A stretch of 64,000 nucleotides of DNA. Origin: Jejuia sp049889775 (lineage in GTDB: Bacteria; Bacteroidota; Bacteroidia; Flavobacteriales; Flavobacteriaceae). Below are positions 17,852 through 26,086 of this stretch, one piece after another. The stretch covers positions 1 to 64,000 of the forward strand of contig JBMHCT010000039.1 in the NCBI GenBank assembly GCA_049889775.1, written 5' to 3'. Both the position numbers and the translations under genes were made by a program. The notes beneath the pieces were generated by a model. The model had not been told where the DNA came from. It saw only the letters and a list, made by a program, of their open reading frames with translations, and searched no databases. How positions within the stretch are numbered: the first letter of the stretch is position 1; each line of letters starts with the position of its first letter.

Positions 17852-18790
17852 ATGGGTAAGGTAGTTAAAGTTGAAAAATATAAAGCTGTTACACCTTCAA
17901 TTGTAACGATTGGTACATTTGATGGTGTTCATGTCGGTCATGAAAAAATTATTAAAAGGTTAATTTCTTCTGGAAAGGCAGAAGGATTAACATCAATGAT
18001 ACTCACGTTCTTTCCGCACCCAAGAATGGTGCTTCAAAAAGACAATTCCATAAAGCTCATTAACACCATTGAAGAGCGCAGTTTTATATTAAAGCAATTG
18101 GGGTTGGATTACCTTCTAGTCAAAGAATTTACTAAAGAGTTTTCAAGACTATCTGCGGAAGAATTCGTGCAAGATATTTTGGTAAATCAGCTTAACGTTA
18201 AAAAAGTAATTATAGGTTATGATCATAGATTTGGCAGAAATAGGAATGCCGATATAAATGATTTGATAAAATTTGGAGAGCTATTTGGTTTTGAGGTTGA
18301 AGAAATTTCTGCTCAAGATATTGATGACGTTGCTGTAAGTTCCACCAAAATTAGGCAGGCTTTAAAAGATGGTCATATCCAAAAGGCTAATAGATACTTA
18401 GGGTACCCTTTTATGCTTACGGGAAAAGTGGTTAAAGGCAAGGGCATAGGCAAGCAAATAAAATACCCCACGGCTAATATTAAGATAGAGGAAGATTATA
18501 AGCTGATACCTAAATATGGCGCTTACGTAGTATCTTCAAGCATCAATGGTAAAACTGTTTTTGGGATGATGAATATTGGTATAAACCCTACTGTGAACGG
18601 TGAAAAAGAGTCTATTGAGGTGAATTTTTTCGATTTTGAAACCTCTATTTATGGTGAGATTCTTAAAATTCATGTTTTAGAGCGCATTAGGGACGAACAA
18701 AAGTTTGAATCGGTTGATATTTTAAAACAACAACTTCAAAAAGATCGAGAGTTTTCATTGAAATTTATTGATAGTTATAATGCGCAATAG
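17852..18790 (+). CDS. ribF: Bifunctional riboflavin kinase / FAD synthetase
   Basis: Makes FMN from riboflavin and FAD from FMN. The 312-residue protein has an N-terminal nucleotidyltransferase domain with TIGTFDGVHVGHEKII (the GxFDGxHxGH motif), then GYDHRFGRNRN and VSSTKIRQAL. The C-terminal flavokinase domain starts near residue 190 with GKGIGKQIKYPTANI and contains GMMNIGINPTVNG. Complete and of standard length. The next gene begins 11 bases before its stop. Confidence 0.97.
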   Translation: MGKVVKVEKYKAVTPSIVTIGTFDGVHVGHEKIIKRLISSGKAEGLTSMILTFFPHPRMVLQKDNSIKLINTIEERSFILKQLGLDYLLVKEFTKEFSRLSAEEFVQDILVNQLNVKKVIIGYDHRFGRNRNADINDLIKFGELFGFEVEEISAQDIDDVAVSSTKIRQALKDGHIQKANRYLGYPFMLTGKVVKGKGIGKQIKYPTANIKIEEDYKLIPKYGAYVVSSSINGKTVFGMMNIGINPTVNGEKESIEVNFFDFETSIYGEILKIHVLERIRDEQKFESVDILKQQLQKDREFSLKFIDSYNAQ

Positions 18791-20096
18791 TTTCTTATTT
18801 AAGCATATTGATAATTCGCAATTAGTAATTTTTAGGATATTTTTCGGGCTGCTTTGCTTTTTAGAATCCTTTGGAGCTATTTTAACCGGTTGGGTTAAGC
18901 GTGTAATGATAGACCCTAAATTCACCTTTTCGTTTATTGGTTTTGAGTGGTTACAGCCTTTGGACGGTAACGGTATGTATTTTTATTATGCCCTAATGAG
19001 TATATGCGGCTTTTGCATTATGATGGGTTACAAGTACCGTATAAGCATGCTAACCTTTACTTTATTATGGGCGGGGTCGTATTTAATGCAGAAATCGGCT
19101 TACAACAATCATTATTACTTGTTGGTTTTAATAAGTGCCATTATGGTGTTTATGCCTGCGCATCATGATGTATCTATTGATGCTAGACAAAACCCAAAGC
19201 TTAAAACTAATGCGATGCCAAATTGGTGTCGCATCTTGTTTATAGTGCAACTCTTTATTGTGTATACCTATGCCTCTATCGCGAAACTATACCCCGATTG
19301 GTTAGACGGTACGGTGATGCAAGTTTTAATGAGTGGCAAAAAAAACTATCCAGTTATTGGTGAAGTGTTGCAGCAACCTTGGTTGCAAAATATGCTTACT
19401 TGGGGTGGTATTTTTTTTGACGGACTTATTATTCCATTATTGCTTTTTAAACCAACGCGAAAGGTTGCATTTATTGTATCGATCGGGTTTCATTTATTTA
19501 ATTCAGTTGTGTTTCAAATAGGTATATTTCCTTACCTCGCACTGGCGTTTTATTTGTTCTTTTTTGAACCAGAAACTATTAGAAAAATCTTTTTAAAGAA
19601 GCGCCCATTTTATAAGGCTGGAGAGGTAAAGTTTCCGAGGTTTAAAAATGTTTATGTGGCGCTTTTTGCTATCTTTTTTTTGGTTCAAATTGCATTGCCC
19701 TTAAGACATCATGTTTTTAAAGATGATGTGTTGTGGACAGAAGAAGGGCATCGTTTATCGTGGCGTATGATGCTAAGAGCAAAATATGGAAGAGCGACCT
19801 ATACGGTTAAAGATAAAGCTTCTGGTGAAAGCTTCAATATTAATTTAGATGATTATTTAACTAAGAAGCAACAACGCGGTGCAAGCACAAAACCAGATGT
19901 AATTTGGCAATTCGCTAAGTATTTGAAAGAAGATTTTAAACTGAAGGGGAAAGATATTGAAGTATATGTTTACTGCAAAGTAAGTGTAAACGGAAAGCCA
20001 ATGCAAAGGCTTATAAATCCTGATATTGATATTGCCGGTTTACCTTGGCAATCGCTTAAACACAGTGAATGGATTTTGCCTTCAAAAACAAATTAA
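18780..20096 (+). CDS. HTTM-domain membrane protein (gamma-carboxylase-like)
   Basis: A 438-residue integral membrane protein with about seven to eight hydrophobic segments in residues 15-285. A soluble C-terminal part (about 310-438) contains HRLSWRMMLRAKYGRATYTV. The HTTM family resembles vitamin-K-dependent gamma-glutamyl carboxylase, and the conserved stretch YTYASIAKLYPDWLDG is seen in HTTM proteins; the Lys in SIAKL aligns with the region of the carboxylase active base. Bacterial substrates are unknown. ATG 18780 overlaps ribF by 11 bases, implying coupling; a TTG 12 bases upstream was rejected. Family is confident, activity is inference. Confidence 0.85.
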   Translation: MRNSFLFKHIDNSQLVIFRIFFGLLCFLESFGAILTGWVKRVMIDPKFTFSFIGFEWLQPLDGNGMYFYYALMSICGFCIMMGYKYRISMLTFTLLWAGSYLMQKSAYNNHYYLLVLISAIMVFMPAHHDVSIDARQNPKLKTNAMPNWCRILFIVQLFIVYTYASIAKLYPDWLDGTVMQVLMSGKKNYPVIGEVLQQPWLQNMLTWGGIFFDGLIIPLLLFKPTRKVAFIVSIGFHLFNSVVFQIGIFPYLALAFYLFFFEPETIRKIFLKKRPFYKAGEVKFPRFKNVYVALFAIFFLVQIALPLRHHVFKDDVLWTEEGHRLSWRMMLRAKYGRATYTVKDKASGESFNINLDDYLTKKQQRGASTKPDVIWQFAKYLKEDFKLKGKDIEVYVYCKVSVNGKPMQRLINPDIDIAGLPWQSLKHSEWILPSKTN

Positions 20097-20112
20097 GTCT
20101 GATTGTATTTAT

Positions 20113-20120
20113 TAAATTTG
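20113..20120 (+). promoter_or_regulatory. Promoter -7 box for serS
   Basis: TAAATTTG matches TAnnTTTG and ends 18 bases before the serS ATG. No correctly spaced TTG was found, so support is partial. Confidence 0.4.
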
Positions 20121-20138
20121 TCGCTTAAATTTTAAACC

Positions 20139-21407
20139 ATGCTACAGGTTCCATTTATTAGAGAAAATAAGGCAGTGGTTATCGCCCGTTTATTAAAACG
20201 AAATATCGATGCCACTAAGATGATTGATGATGTTATTGCTTTGGACGAAAAAAGAAGAAGTATTCAGGCACAACTTGATAATACTCTTGCAGAGTCTAAC
20301 ACTATTTCAAAGCAAATAGGAGGCTTATTTAAATCGGGAAAGGTAGAAGAAGCTAATGCACTAAAGGCAAAAACAGGAACGCTAAAGGAAACTTCAAAAG
20401 CATTAAACGATGAACTAAATGAAGTTTCTGCAAGTTTGAGTGATTTGTTGTTTCAAATTCCAAATGTACCGCACGCCTCTGTTCCAGAAGGTAACACCGA
20501 TGCTGATAATGAAGAGGTGTTTAAAGCTGGCGACATTCCTAAATTGCCAGAAGGTGCACTACCACATTGGGACTTAGCCAAAAAATATGATATTATTGAT
20601 TTTGAGATTGGTAATAAAATTACGGGAGCAGGTTTTCCTGTTTATAAAGGGAAAGGTGCGCGATTGCAGCGTGCTTTAATCGCTTATTTTTTAGACAAAA
20701 ATACCGCTGCTGGATACACCGAATACCAATTGCCACATTTGGTAAACGAAGCTTCTGGCATTGGTACTGGTCAGTTACCTGATAAAGAGGGGCAAATGTA
20801 CCATGTTACAGAAGATAATTTGTATTTGATACCTACTGCCGAAGTGCCAGGGACCAATATTTTTAGAGATGTGGTTTTAAATGAAGCCGATTTACCTATC
20901 GGAATTACAGGATATACTCCATGTTTCCGTCGAGAAGCGGGTAGTTATGGCGCTCATGTTCGAGGTTTAAACAGATTGCACCAGTTTGATAAGGTTGAAA
21001 TTATTAGGGTAGAGCATCCTACAAAATCTTATGAGGCTTTAGATGGTATGGTAAATCATGTAAAAACAATTTTAGAAGAGCTTAAATTACCATATAGAAT
21101 TTTGAGACTTTGTGGTGGCGATACTTCTTTTGCGTCTGCGTTAACCTATGATTTTGAAGTGTTTTCTACCGCTCAAGATAAATGGTTGGAAGTGTCTTCT
21201 GTGTCTAATTTTGAAACATTTCAAGCTAACCGTCTAAAGTTGAGGTTTAAAAATTCAAATGGTAAAAATGAGTTAGCGCACACATTAAATGGTAGTTCTT
21301 TAGCCTTACCGAGAATTTTAGCTGGAATTTTAGAAAACTATCAAACTACTAATGGCATTAAAATTCCTCAAGTACTACAATCGTATACTGGTTTTGATTC
21401 TATTTGA
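20139..21407 (+). CDS. serS: Serine--tRNA ligase
   Basis: A class II aminoacyl-tRNA synthetase charging tRNA-Ser. The 422-residue protein has an N-terminal coiled-coil arm (about residues 25-105) that grips the long variable arm. The class II core shows motif 2 TGYTPCFRREAGSYG (around residue 260) and motif 3 HTLNGSSLALPRILAGILEN near the C terminus. Length and motifs are standard. Confidence 0.98.
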   Translation: MLQVPFIRENKAVVIARLLKRNIDATKMIDDVIALDEKRRSIQAQLDNTLAESNTISKQIGGLFKSGKVEEANALKAKTGTLKETSKALNDELNEVSASLSDLLFQIPNVPHASVPEGNTDADNEEVFKAGDIPKLPEGALPHWDLAKKYDIIDFEIGNKITGAGFPVYKGKGARLQRALIAYFLDKNTAAGYTEYQLPHLVNEASGIGTGQLPDKEGQMYHVTEDNLYLIPTAEVPGTNIFRDVVLNEADLPIGITGYTPCFRREAGSYGAHVRGLNRLHQFDKVEIIRVEHPTKSYEALDGMVNHVKTILEELKLPYRILRLCGGDTSFASALTYDFEVFSTAQDKWLEVSSVSNFETFQANRLKLRFKNSNGKNELAHTLNGSSLALPRILAGILENYQTTNGIKIPQVLQSYTGFDSI

Positions 21408-21549
21408 AAGTAAATTCTTTAATAAGTAAATAGAAATATCGATTAAAATCATATTTCATACGTTATTTAACGATTTGTAGTTGATTTGTTTGGTGTTCAC
21501 TAAATCATTTTAAACCTTAGTAATCCCAAATTAATCAACCTACTTAGCC

Positions 21550-21672
21550 ATGAAGAATGTTTTACGCATTATTTTACTTTTAGCACTTGTTTTTATTGGT
21601 AGTAAAGTTTTGTTCTCAGATTTTAACTTAGAAAAATCTGAAGATAAAACGGTAGCAGTTCTTAAAAAATAA
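21550..21672 (+). CDS. Small predicted membrane protein (40 residues)
   Basis: ATG at 21550 opens a 40-codon frame ending TAA at 21670-21672. It encodes one hydrophobic helix (residues 5-22, around RIILLLALVFIGSKVLF) and a short hydrophilic tail with the mixed-charge segment NLEKSEDKT. It stands alone in a 464-base gap between serS and the TPR gene, with a strong terminator 96 bases downstream. I do not recognise a family. Support is the start codon, the coherent membrane-anchor shape and the terminator, so it is plausible but unproven. Confidence 0.45.
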   Translation: MKNVLRIILLLALVFIGSKVLFSDFNLEKSEDKTVAVLKK

Positions 21673-21767
21673 TTTTTAATCATAACAGCTGTCCCCAATC
21701 GAGTGTTGCTATCATAAATTTGTTGTGGTGGTGCAATTAATAGAACATTATTATTTTTGGTTGGTTA

Positions 21768-21796
21768 TGCCCGAATACAATTTTCGGGCATTTTTG
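21768..21796 (+). terminator. Rho-independent terminator in the serS-TPR gap
   Basis: TGCCCGAA (21768-21775) and TTCGGGCA (21783-21790) form a GC-rich stem with a 7-base loop followed by TTTTT. It ends the transcript that covers the 40-codon ORF and about 95 bases of untranslated sequence. Confidence 0.88.
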
Positions 21797-21871
21797 GTGT
21801 TCTCAATATAGTATTCAACTTAACCTTTTTATTCTTATGATGTTTTGGTTACTCTTCTGTATCTTTACTTT

Positions 21872-23650
21872 ATGAGATTTTTATTGATTCTATTTTGTTT
21901 TGTATCTACCATTACTTTTGCTCAGAGCGATGATCTTTTTGCAAAGGAGTATTTTAAAAACGGAGATTTTGAAAAAGCGTTGATTGAGTATAAGCGATTA
22001 TACAATCAAAACAAAGGAAACATGATGTACATCAAAAAGATTGTAGAGGTGCATCAACAACTAGAGCAATATGAAGAGGCGGAAAGCTTCCTACTCGAAA
22101 TCATGAATAGAACAAAATATCCTGTTTTTTATATTTATTTGGGGTACAACTACCAATTGCAAGATAACCTTGAGAAGGCGAATGAGAATTATACCAAAGC
22201 CATTAATAGCCTTTCCATCAACCCAGATTACTCCCATTTAGTAGCAAGAGGTTTTCAGGATTACGCTCTCTTAGATCTGGCTGTGTCTACTTATGAAAAG
22301 GGAATGGAACTTAAGCCAAAATTAAATTTTAATTTGGCTTTAGCTCAAATTTATGGGGAGCAGGGCAATATTGAAAAGATGATGCTAAATTATATTGATT
22401 ATGCCTCAGGACAACCTATGTCAGTCAGCAATATCAAACGTGCTTTAAATAGTTTTATTAGTGAAGATAGTAGTGCAGAGGCTAATATTATTTTGCGTAA
22501 ACTTCTCATTAAAAAGATTCAGCAAGAACCGGATGTTCTTTGGAATGAGATGTTAAGTTGGCTTTTTATTCAACAAAAAGATTTCAATAAAGCTTTCGCA
22601 CAAGAAAAAGCGATTTATACAAGAGAACCTGAGAGTTTATTTAGAATTATAGAACTTGGTGACATAGCTAAAAAAGAAAATGAAGACGAAATAGCAAGTA
22701 CCATTTTCAATTATGTAGTTGAAAACGCCCAGGATACTGATGCCAAATTGAAAGCATACTACAATTTACTCCAAATTGAAACAAAAGTAAGTTCCGAAGA
22801 AAATCTGGAGTCTATTAAAGAAAAATATTTATCACTTTTTGAAACCCATGGTAAGTTTGCGCAAACACTAAAATTACAAATTGCTTATGCTCATTTTTTG
22901 GCGTTCAATATGAACGAAACCAAAAACGCAACAGCTTTTTTAGAGGAGACATTAAAGCTGCCACTTACAGACCTAGAAAAGGCGGAAATAAAACTTAAGT
23001 TGGGGGATATATTGTTGTTGCAAGAAAAATTCAATAAGGCATTGATATATTACTCCCAAATTCAGCGCAATGTAAAAAACAGTACCATTTCCCAAAAAGC
23101 AAGATTTAAAGTGGCACAGGCCAGTTACTACAAAGGCGATTTTAAGTGGGCAGAATCTCAACTAAAAATTTTAAAATCTTCAACTTCTCAACTTATCGCT
23201 AATGACGCGCTAGATTTAAAATTGCTGATCACTGACAATAAATATGAAGATTCATTACAAACTGCTTTAAAACTCTATGCGAAAGCAGATTTATTGGCTT
23301 TTCAAAATAGAAATGATGAAGCTATATCACTTTTAAATAAAGTGCTTGATGCGCATAAAACCGAACCTATAGTGCCACAAGCCTTATTTAAACAAGCCCA
23401 GTTGTTTGAAGCAAAACAACAGTTCGAAATGGCTGCCTCTAATTACGACTTAATAGTCGCAAATTATCCTGATGGAGTTTTAATTGATAATGCCATTTAT
23501 AACCTAGCGGAGTTGTACATGCGTTATCTGGACGAACGGGAAAAAGCAAAAAATTTATACAAAGCCATAGTATTTAATCACTTAGATAGTATTTATTTTG
23601 TTGAGGCAAGAAAGAAATTTAGAAGACTAAGAGGAGATGCTATTAATTAA
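21872..23650 (+). CDS. Secreted tetratricopeptide-repeat protein
   Basis: A 592-residue protein with a signal peptide (1-18, MRFLLILFCFVSTITFAQ). The remainder consists of helical TPR-type repeats, for example AKEYFKNGDFEKALIEYKRL near the N terminus, IYLGYNYQLQDNLEKANENY, and several units between about 360 and 580 (GDILLLQEKFNKALIYYSQI, KQAQLFEAKQQFEMAASNYD). Such proteins are periplasmic or outer-membrane scaffolds; no partner can be named. ATG 21872 is preferred over an in-frame TTG 27 bases upstream because it starts the signal peptide. The SemiSWEET gene begins directly after its stop. Confidence 0.88.
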   Translation: MRFLLILFCFVSTITFAQSDDLFAKEYFKNGDFEKALIEYKRLYNQNKGNMMYIKKIVEVHQQLEQYEEAESFLLEIMNRTKYPVFYIYLGYNYQLQDNLEKANENYTKAINSLSINPDYSHLVARGFQDYALLDLAVSTYEKGMELKPKLNFNLALAQIYGEQGNIEKMMLNYIDYASGQPMSVSNIKRALNSFISEDSSAEANIILRKLLIKKIQQEPDVLWNEMLSWLFIQQKDFNKAFAQEKAIYTREPESLFRIIELGDIAKKENEDEIASTIFNYVVENAQDTDAKLKAYYNLLQIETKVSSEENLESIKEKYLSLFETHGKFAQTLKLQIAYAHFLAFNMNETKNATAFLEETLKLPLTDLEKAEIKLKLGDILLLQEKFNKALIYYSQIQRNVKNSTISQKARFKVAQASYYKGDFKWAESQLKILKSSTSQLIANDALDLKLLITDNKYEDSLQTALKLYAKADLLAFQNRNDEAISLLNKVLDAHKTEPIVPQALFKQAQLFEAKQQFEMAASNYDLIVANYPDGVLIDNAIYNLAELYMRYLDEREKAKNLYKAIVFNHLDSIYFVEARKKFRRLRGDAIN

Positions 23651-23935
23651 ATGAGCGCTATTTTAATTTTGAAAGCTAACTACACAGAACCCATTGGTTT
23701 TGCTGCTGCCGTACTTACCACAATAGCCTTTTTACCTCAAGTTTATAAAACATGGAAAACTAAAGATGTATCTAGTTTATCATTACCTATGCTTGTACTA
23801 TTTTTTATAGGTATCATACTTTGGTGGGTTTACGGTTTTTTAATGAAAAGTGCATCTATGCTTTTTGCCAACTCCATCACAATAATCTCCTCCTTTTTAT
23901 TAATATATTTCAAAATAAAGTACAGCAATAAATAG
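23651..23935 (+). CDS. SemiSWEET-family sugar transporter
   Basis: A 94-residue inner-membrane protein with three helices (about 12-30, 43-62 and 68-88), the single triple-helix bundle of bacterial SemiSWEETs that dimerise to form a sugar channel. The PQ-loop signature is FLPQVYKTWKTKDVSSLSLP (residues 28-47). The second conserved region is IILWWVYGFL. The start codon directly follows the stop of the TPR gene with no gap, so the two are one transcriptional unit. The transported sugar is unknown. Confidence 0.92.
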   Translation: MSAILILKANYTEPIGFAAAVLTTIAFLPQVYKTWKTKDVSSLSLPMLVLFFIGIILWWVYGFLMKSASMLFANSITIISSFLLIYFKIKYSNK

Positions 23936-24131
23936 ACGTATTGAACATGTTTAGTGATTTCAAACATCAACTAAATCTATCTATATTTATCTTATTCACA
24001 TTTAATCTGTAAAACGGGTAAAAAATTCAACAAAATAAAATTAAACGCCTTTGTTTTCAATCTTATGTAGTAATATTGTATTGGTATTACGTTCCTTAAT
24101 CATAATCCTTATTTAACTTAAAAATTGAAAG

Positions 24132-25217
24132 ATGAAAATTGGTGTTCCTATAGAAATTAAAAATAACGAAAATCGCGTTGGAATGACGCCTTCAGGTGTT
24201 TTTGAATTAACCAAAAGAAATCATGTAGTGTATGTGCAAAAAGATGCTGGGTATAATAGTGGTTTTCCTGATGAAGAATATATTAAAGCTGGTGCCGAAA
24301 TTCTAGATACTATTGAAGAAGTATATTCATCTTCGGAAATGATTGTGAAGGTAAAAGAACCTATTGAAAAGGAGTATGATTTGATAAAGGAAGATCAAGT
24401 TGTGTTTACATATTTTCACTTCGCATCAAGTGAAATACTCACAAAAGCTATGATTGCTTCTAACGCAATTTGTATTGCTTATGAAACGGTTGAGGATGCC
24501 GATGGCTCTTTGCCATTGCTCATTCCAATGTCCGAAGTAGCAGGTCGCATGTCAATTCAACAAGGAGCAAAATATTTGGAGAAGCCCATTCAAGGGCGCG
24601 GTATTTTATTAGGAGGTATTCCTGGTGTACCACCCGCAAAAGTCTTGATTTTAGGAGCCGGAGTAGTTGGTATACAAGCAGCGCGTATGGCGTCTGGCCT
24701 TGGAGCCAATGTGTTTATATTGGATATTAATATGAAGGCTCTACGACATGTTAGTGAAACCATGCCCAACAATGTGATCAGCGAATTTTCTAGCGAATAT
24801 AACATAAGAAAGCATATTAAAGATTCTGATTTAATTATTGGAGGTGTTTTGATTAAAGGAGCTAAAGCACCAAAGTTAATTACTAAAGAAATGCTTAAAG
24901 ATATGCGCCATGGCACCGTTATGGTGGATGTTGCTGTGGATCAAGGCGGATGTTTTGAAACCACAAAACCAACTACGCACGAAAATCCCACCTACATCAT
25001 TGATGAAGTTGTACATTACAGTGTTGCCAACATGCCTGGAGCCGTACCTTACACCTCAACAATGGGATTAACCAATGTTACCCTTCCATATGTTATTAAA
25101 CTTGCGGAAATGGGATGGCAAAAAGCCACAAAAAAGGACAAGTCTTTAGCTAAAGGATTAAACATTGTTAAAGGTGAAATTGTTTATAAAGAAATCGCTG
25201 AGGCATTTGATTTGTAA
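24132..25217 (+). CDS. ald: Alanine dehydrogenase
   Basis: NAD-dependent reversible deamination of L-alanine to pyruvate and ammonium. The 361-residue protein opens MKIGVPIEIKNNENRVGMTP, the AlaDH/transhydrogenase N-domain signature. VKVKEPIEKE carries the pyruvate-binding lysine region. The Rossmann motif appears as VLILGAGVVGIQAARMASGLGA (GxGxxG). The C-terminal half includes ATTRGTVMVDVAVDQGG-like HGTVMVDVAVDQGGCFET. Length and motifs match Ald and not transhydrogenase subunit alpha. It stands alone, with 196 bases upstream holding no recognised element. Confidence 0.95.
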   Translation: MKIGVPIEIKNNENRVGMTPSGVFELTKRNHVVYVQKDAGYNSGFPDEEYIKAGAEILDTIEEVYSSSEMIVKVKEPIEKEYDLIKEDQVVFTYFHFASSEILTKAMIASNAICIAYETVEDADGSLPLLIPMSEVAGRMSIQQGAKYLEKPIQGRGILLGGIPGVPPAKVLILGAGVVGIQAARMASGLGANVFILDINMKALRHVSETMPNNVISEFSSEYNIRKHIKDSDLIIGGVLIKGAKAPKLITKEMLKDMRHGTVMVDVAVDQGGCFETTKPTTHENPTYIIDEVVHYSVANMPGAVPYTSTMGLTNVTLPYVIKLAEMGWQKATKKDKSLAKGLNIVKGEIVYKEIAEAFDL

Positions 25218-25311
25218 TTTTTGGGAGCATAAATTTAATAGTCTGACAAAATTTCACTAATCAAAAATGGTGTAATTATTGCTATATTTATAGTAACTAA
25301 AAAAGAAAATT

Positions 25312-26004
25312 ATGTTTGGATATTATATATTAATCGGTGCTATTGCGCTAGTAAGTTGGGCAGTAAGCAATACTTTAAAAAGAAAGTTTGCAAAATACTC
25401 AAAAGTGCGATTGCGAAATGGCATGAGTGGGGCAGAAGTAGCCCAAAAAATGCTAGAAGATCATGGTATTTATGATGTCGAGATTATTTCAACACCGGGA
25501 CGTTTAACAGATCATTATAACCCGAAGAATAAAACGGTTAATTTAAGTGAAGCTGTTTACAATCAGCGCAATGCTGCTGCGGCTGCTGTTGCTGCGCATG
25601 AAGTTGGACACGCAGTGCAACATACTCAAGCCTATAGTTGGTTGCAAATGAGATCTACTTTAGTGCCCATGGTAAGTGTAACTTCGGGTATGTCTCAATG
25701 GTTAATTATTGGTGGCCTTGTTTTAGGTGGTGCTGCTGGTTTAGGTTTAGGCTGGTGGGTTGCCGTTGCAGGACTTGTAATGATGGGAGCTGCAACATTA
25801 TTCAGCTTTATTACTTTACCAGTTGAATATGATGCCAGTAATAGAGCATTAGCATGGTTAAAAAATAAAAACGTGGTTACACCAGAGGAATATAAAGGAT
25901 CTGAAGATGCTTTAAAATGGGCAGCTAGAACATATTTGGTAGCAGCCTTGGGTGCATTAGCAAATCTGTTATACTGGGCGTTGCAAGTGTTTGGTAGAGA
26001 TTAA
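25312..26004 (+). CDS. Membrane zinc metallopeptidase (YugP-like)
   Basis: A 230-residue integral membrane protein of the neutral zinc metallopeptidase family (Zn_peptidase_2, YugP type). An N-terminal helix (2-20) precedes a cytoplasmic part with NGMSGAEVAQKMLEDHGI. The zinc motif HEVGHAVQH follows (residues about 96-104, after an Ala-rich stretch). Two further long hydrophobic segments lie at about 115-170 (including a Gly-rich stretch), with another near 200-225. The glutamate in HEVGH is the expected catalytic base. Natural substrates are unknown. It is followed by a clear terminator, so it is monocistronic. Confidence 0.9.
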   Translation: MFGYYILIGAIALVSWAVSNTLKRKFAKYSKVRLRNGMSGAEVAQKMLEDHGIYDVEIISTPGRLTDHYNPKNKTVNLSEAVYNQRNAAAAAVAAHEVGHAVQHTQAYSWLQMRSTLVPMVSVTSGMSQWLIIGGLVLGGAAGLGLGWWVAVAGLVMMGAATLFSFITLPVEYDASNRALAWLKNKNVVTPEEYKGSEDALKWAARTYLVAALGALANLLYWALQVFGRD

Positions 26005-26025
26005 ATTCTTAATAAATTATTGTGA

Positions 26026-26056
26026 AGAGCCTCGATATTTAATTCGAGGCTTTTTT
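26026..26056 (+). terminator. Rho-independent terminator after the zinc metallopeptidase
   Basis: AGCCTCGA (26028-26035) and TCGAGGCT (26044-26051) form a perfect stem with an 8-base loop, followed by six T. Confidence 0.9.
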
Positions 26057-26086
26057 GTTTCTTTACCGCTGCAGATTCACTAAAAT

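Noticed and set aside
23936..24131. A gene or small RNA between SemiSWEET and ald
   Set aside because: No ORF with a sensible start, no strong hairpin and no complete promoter match were seen.
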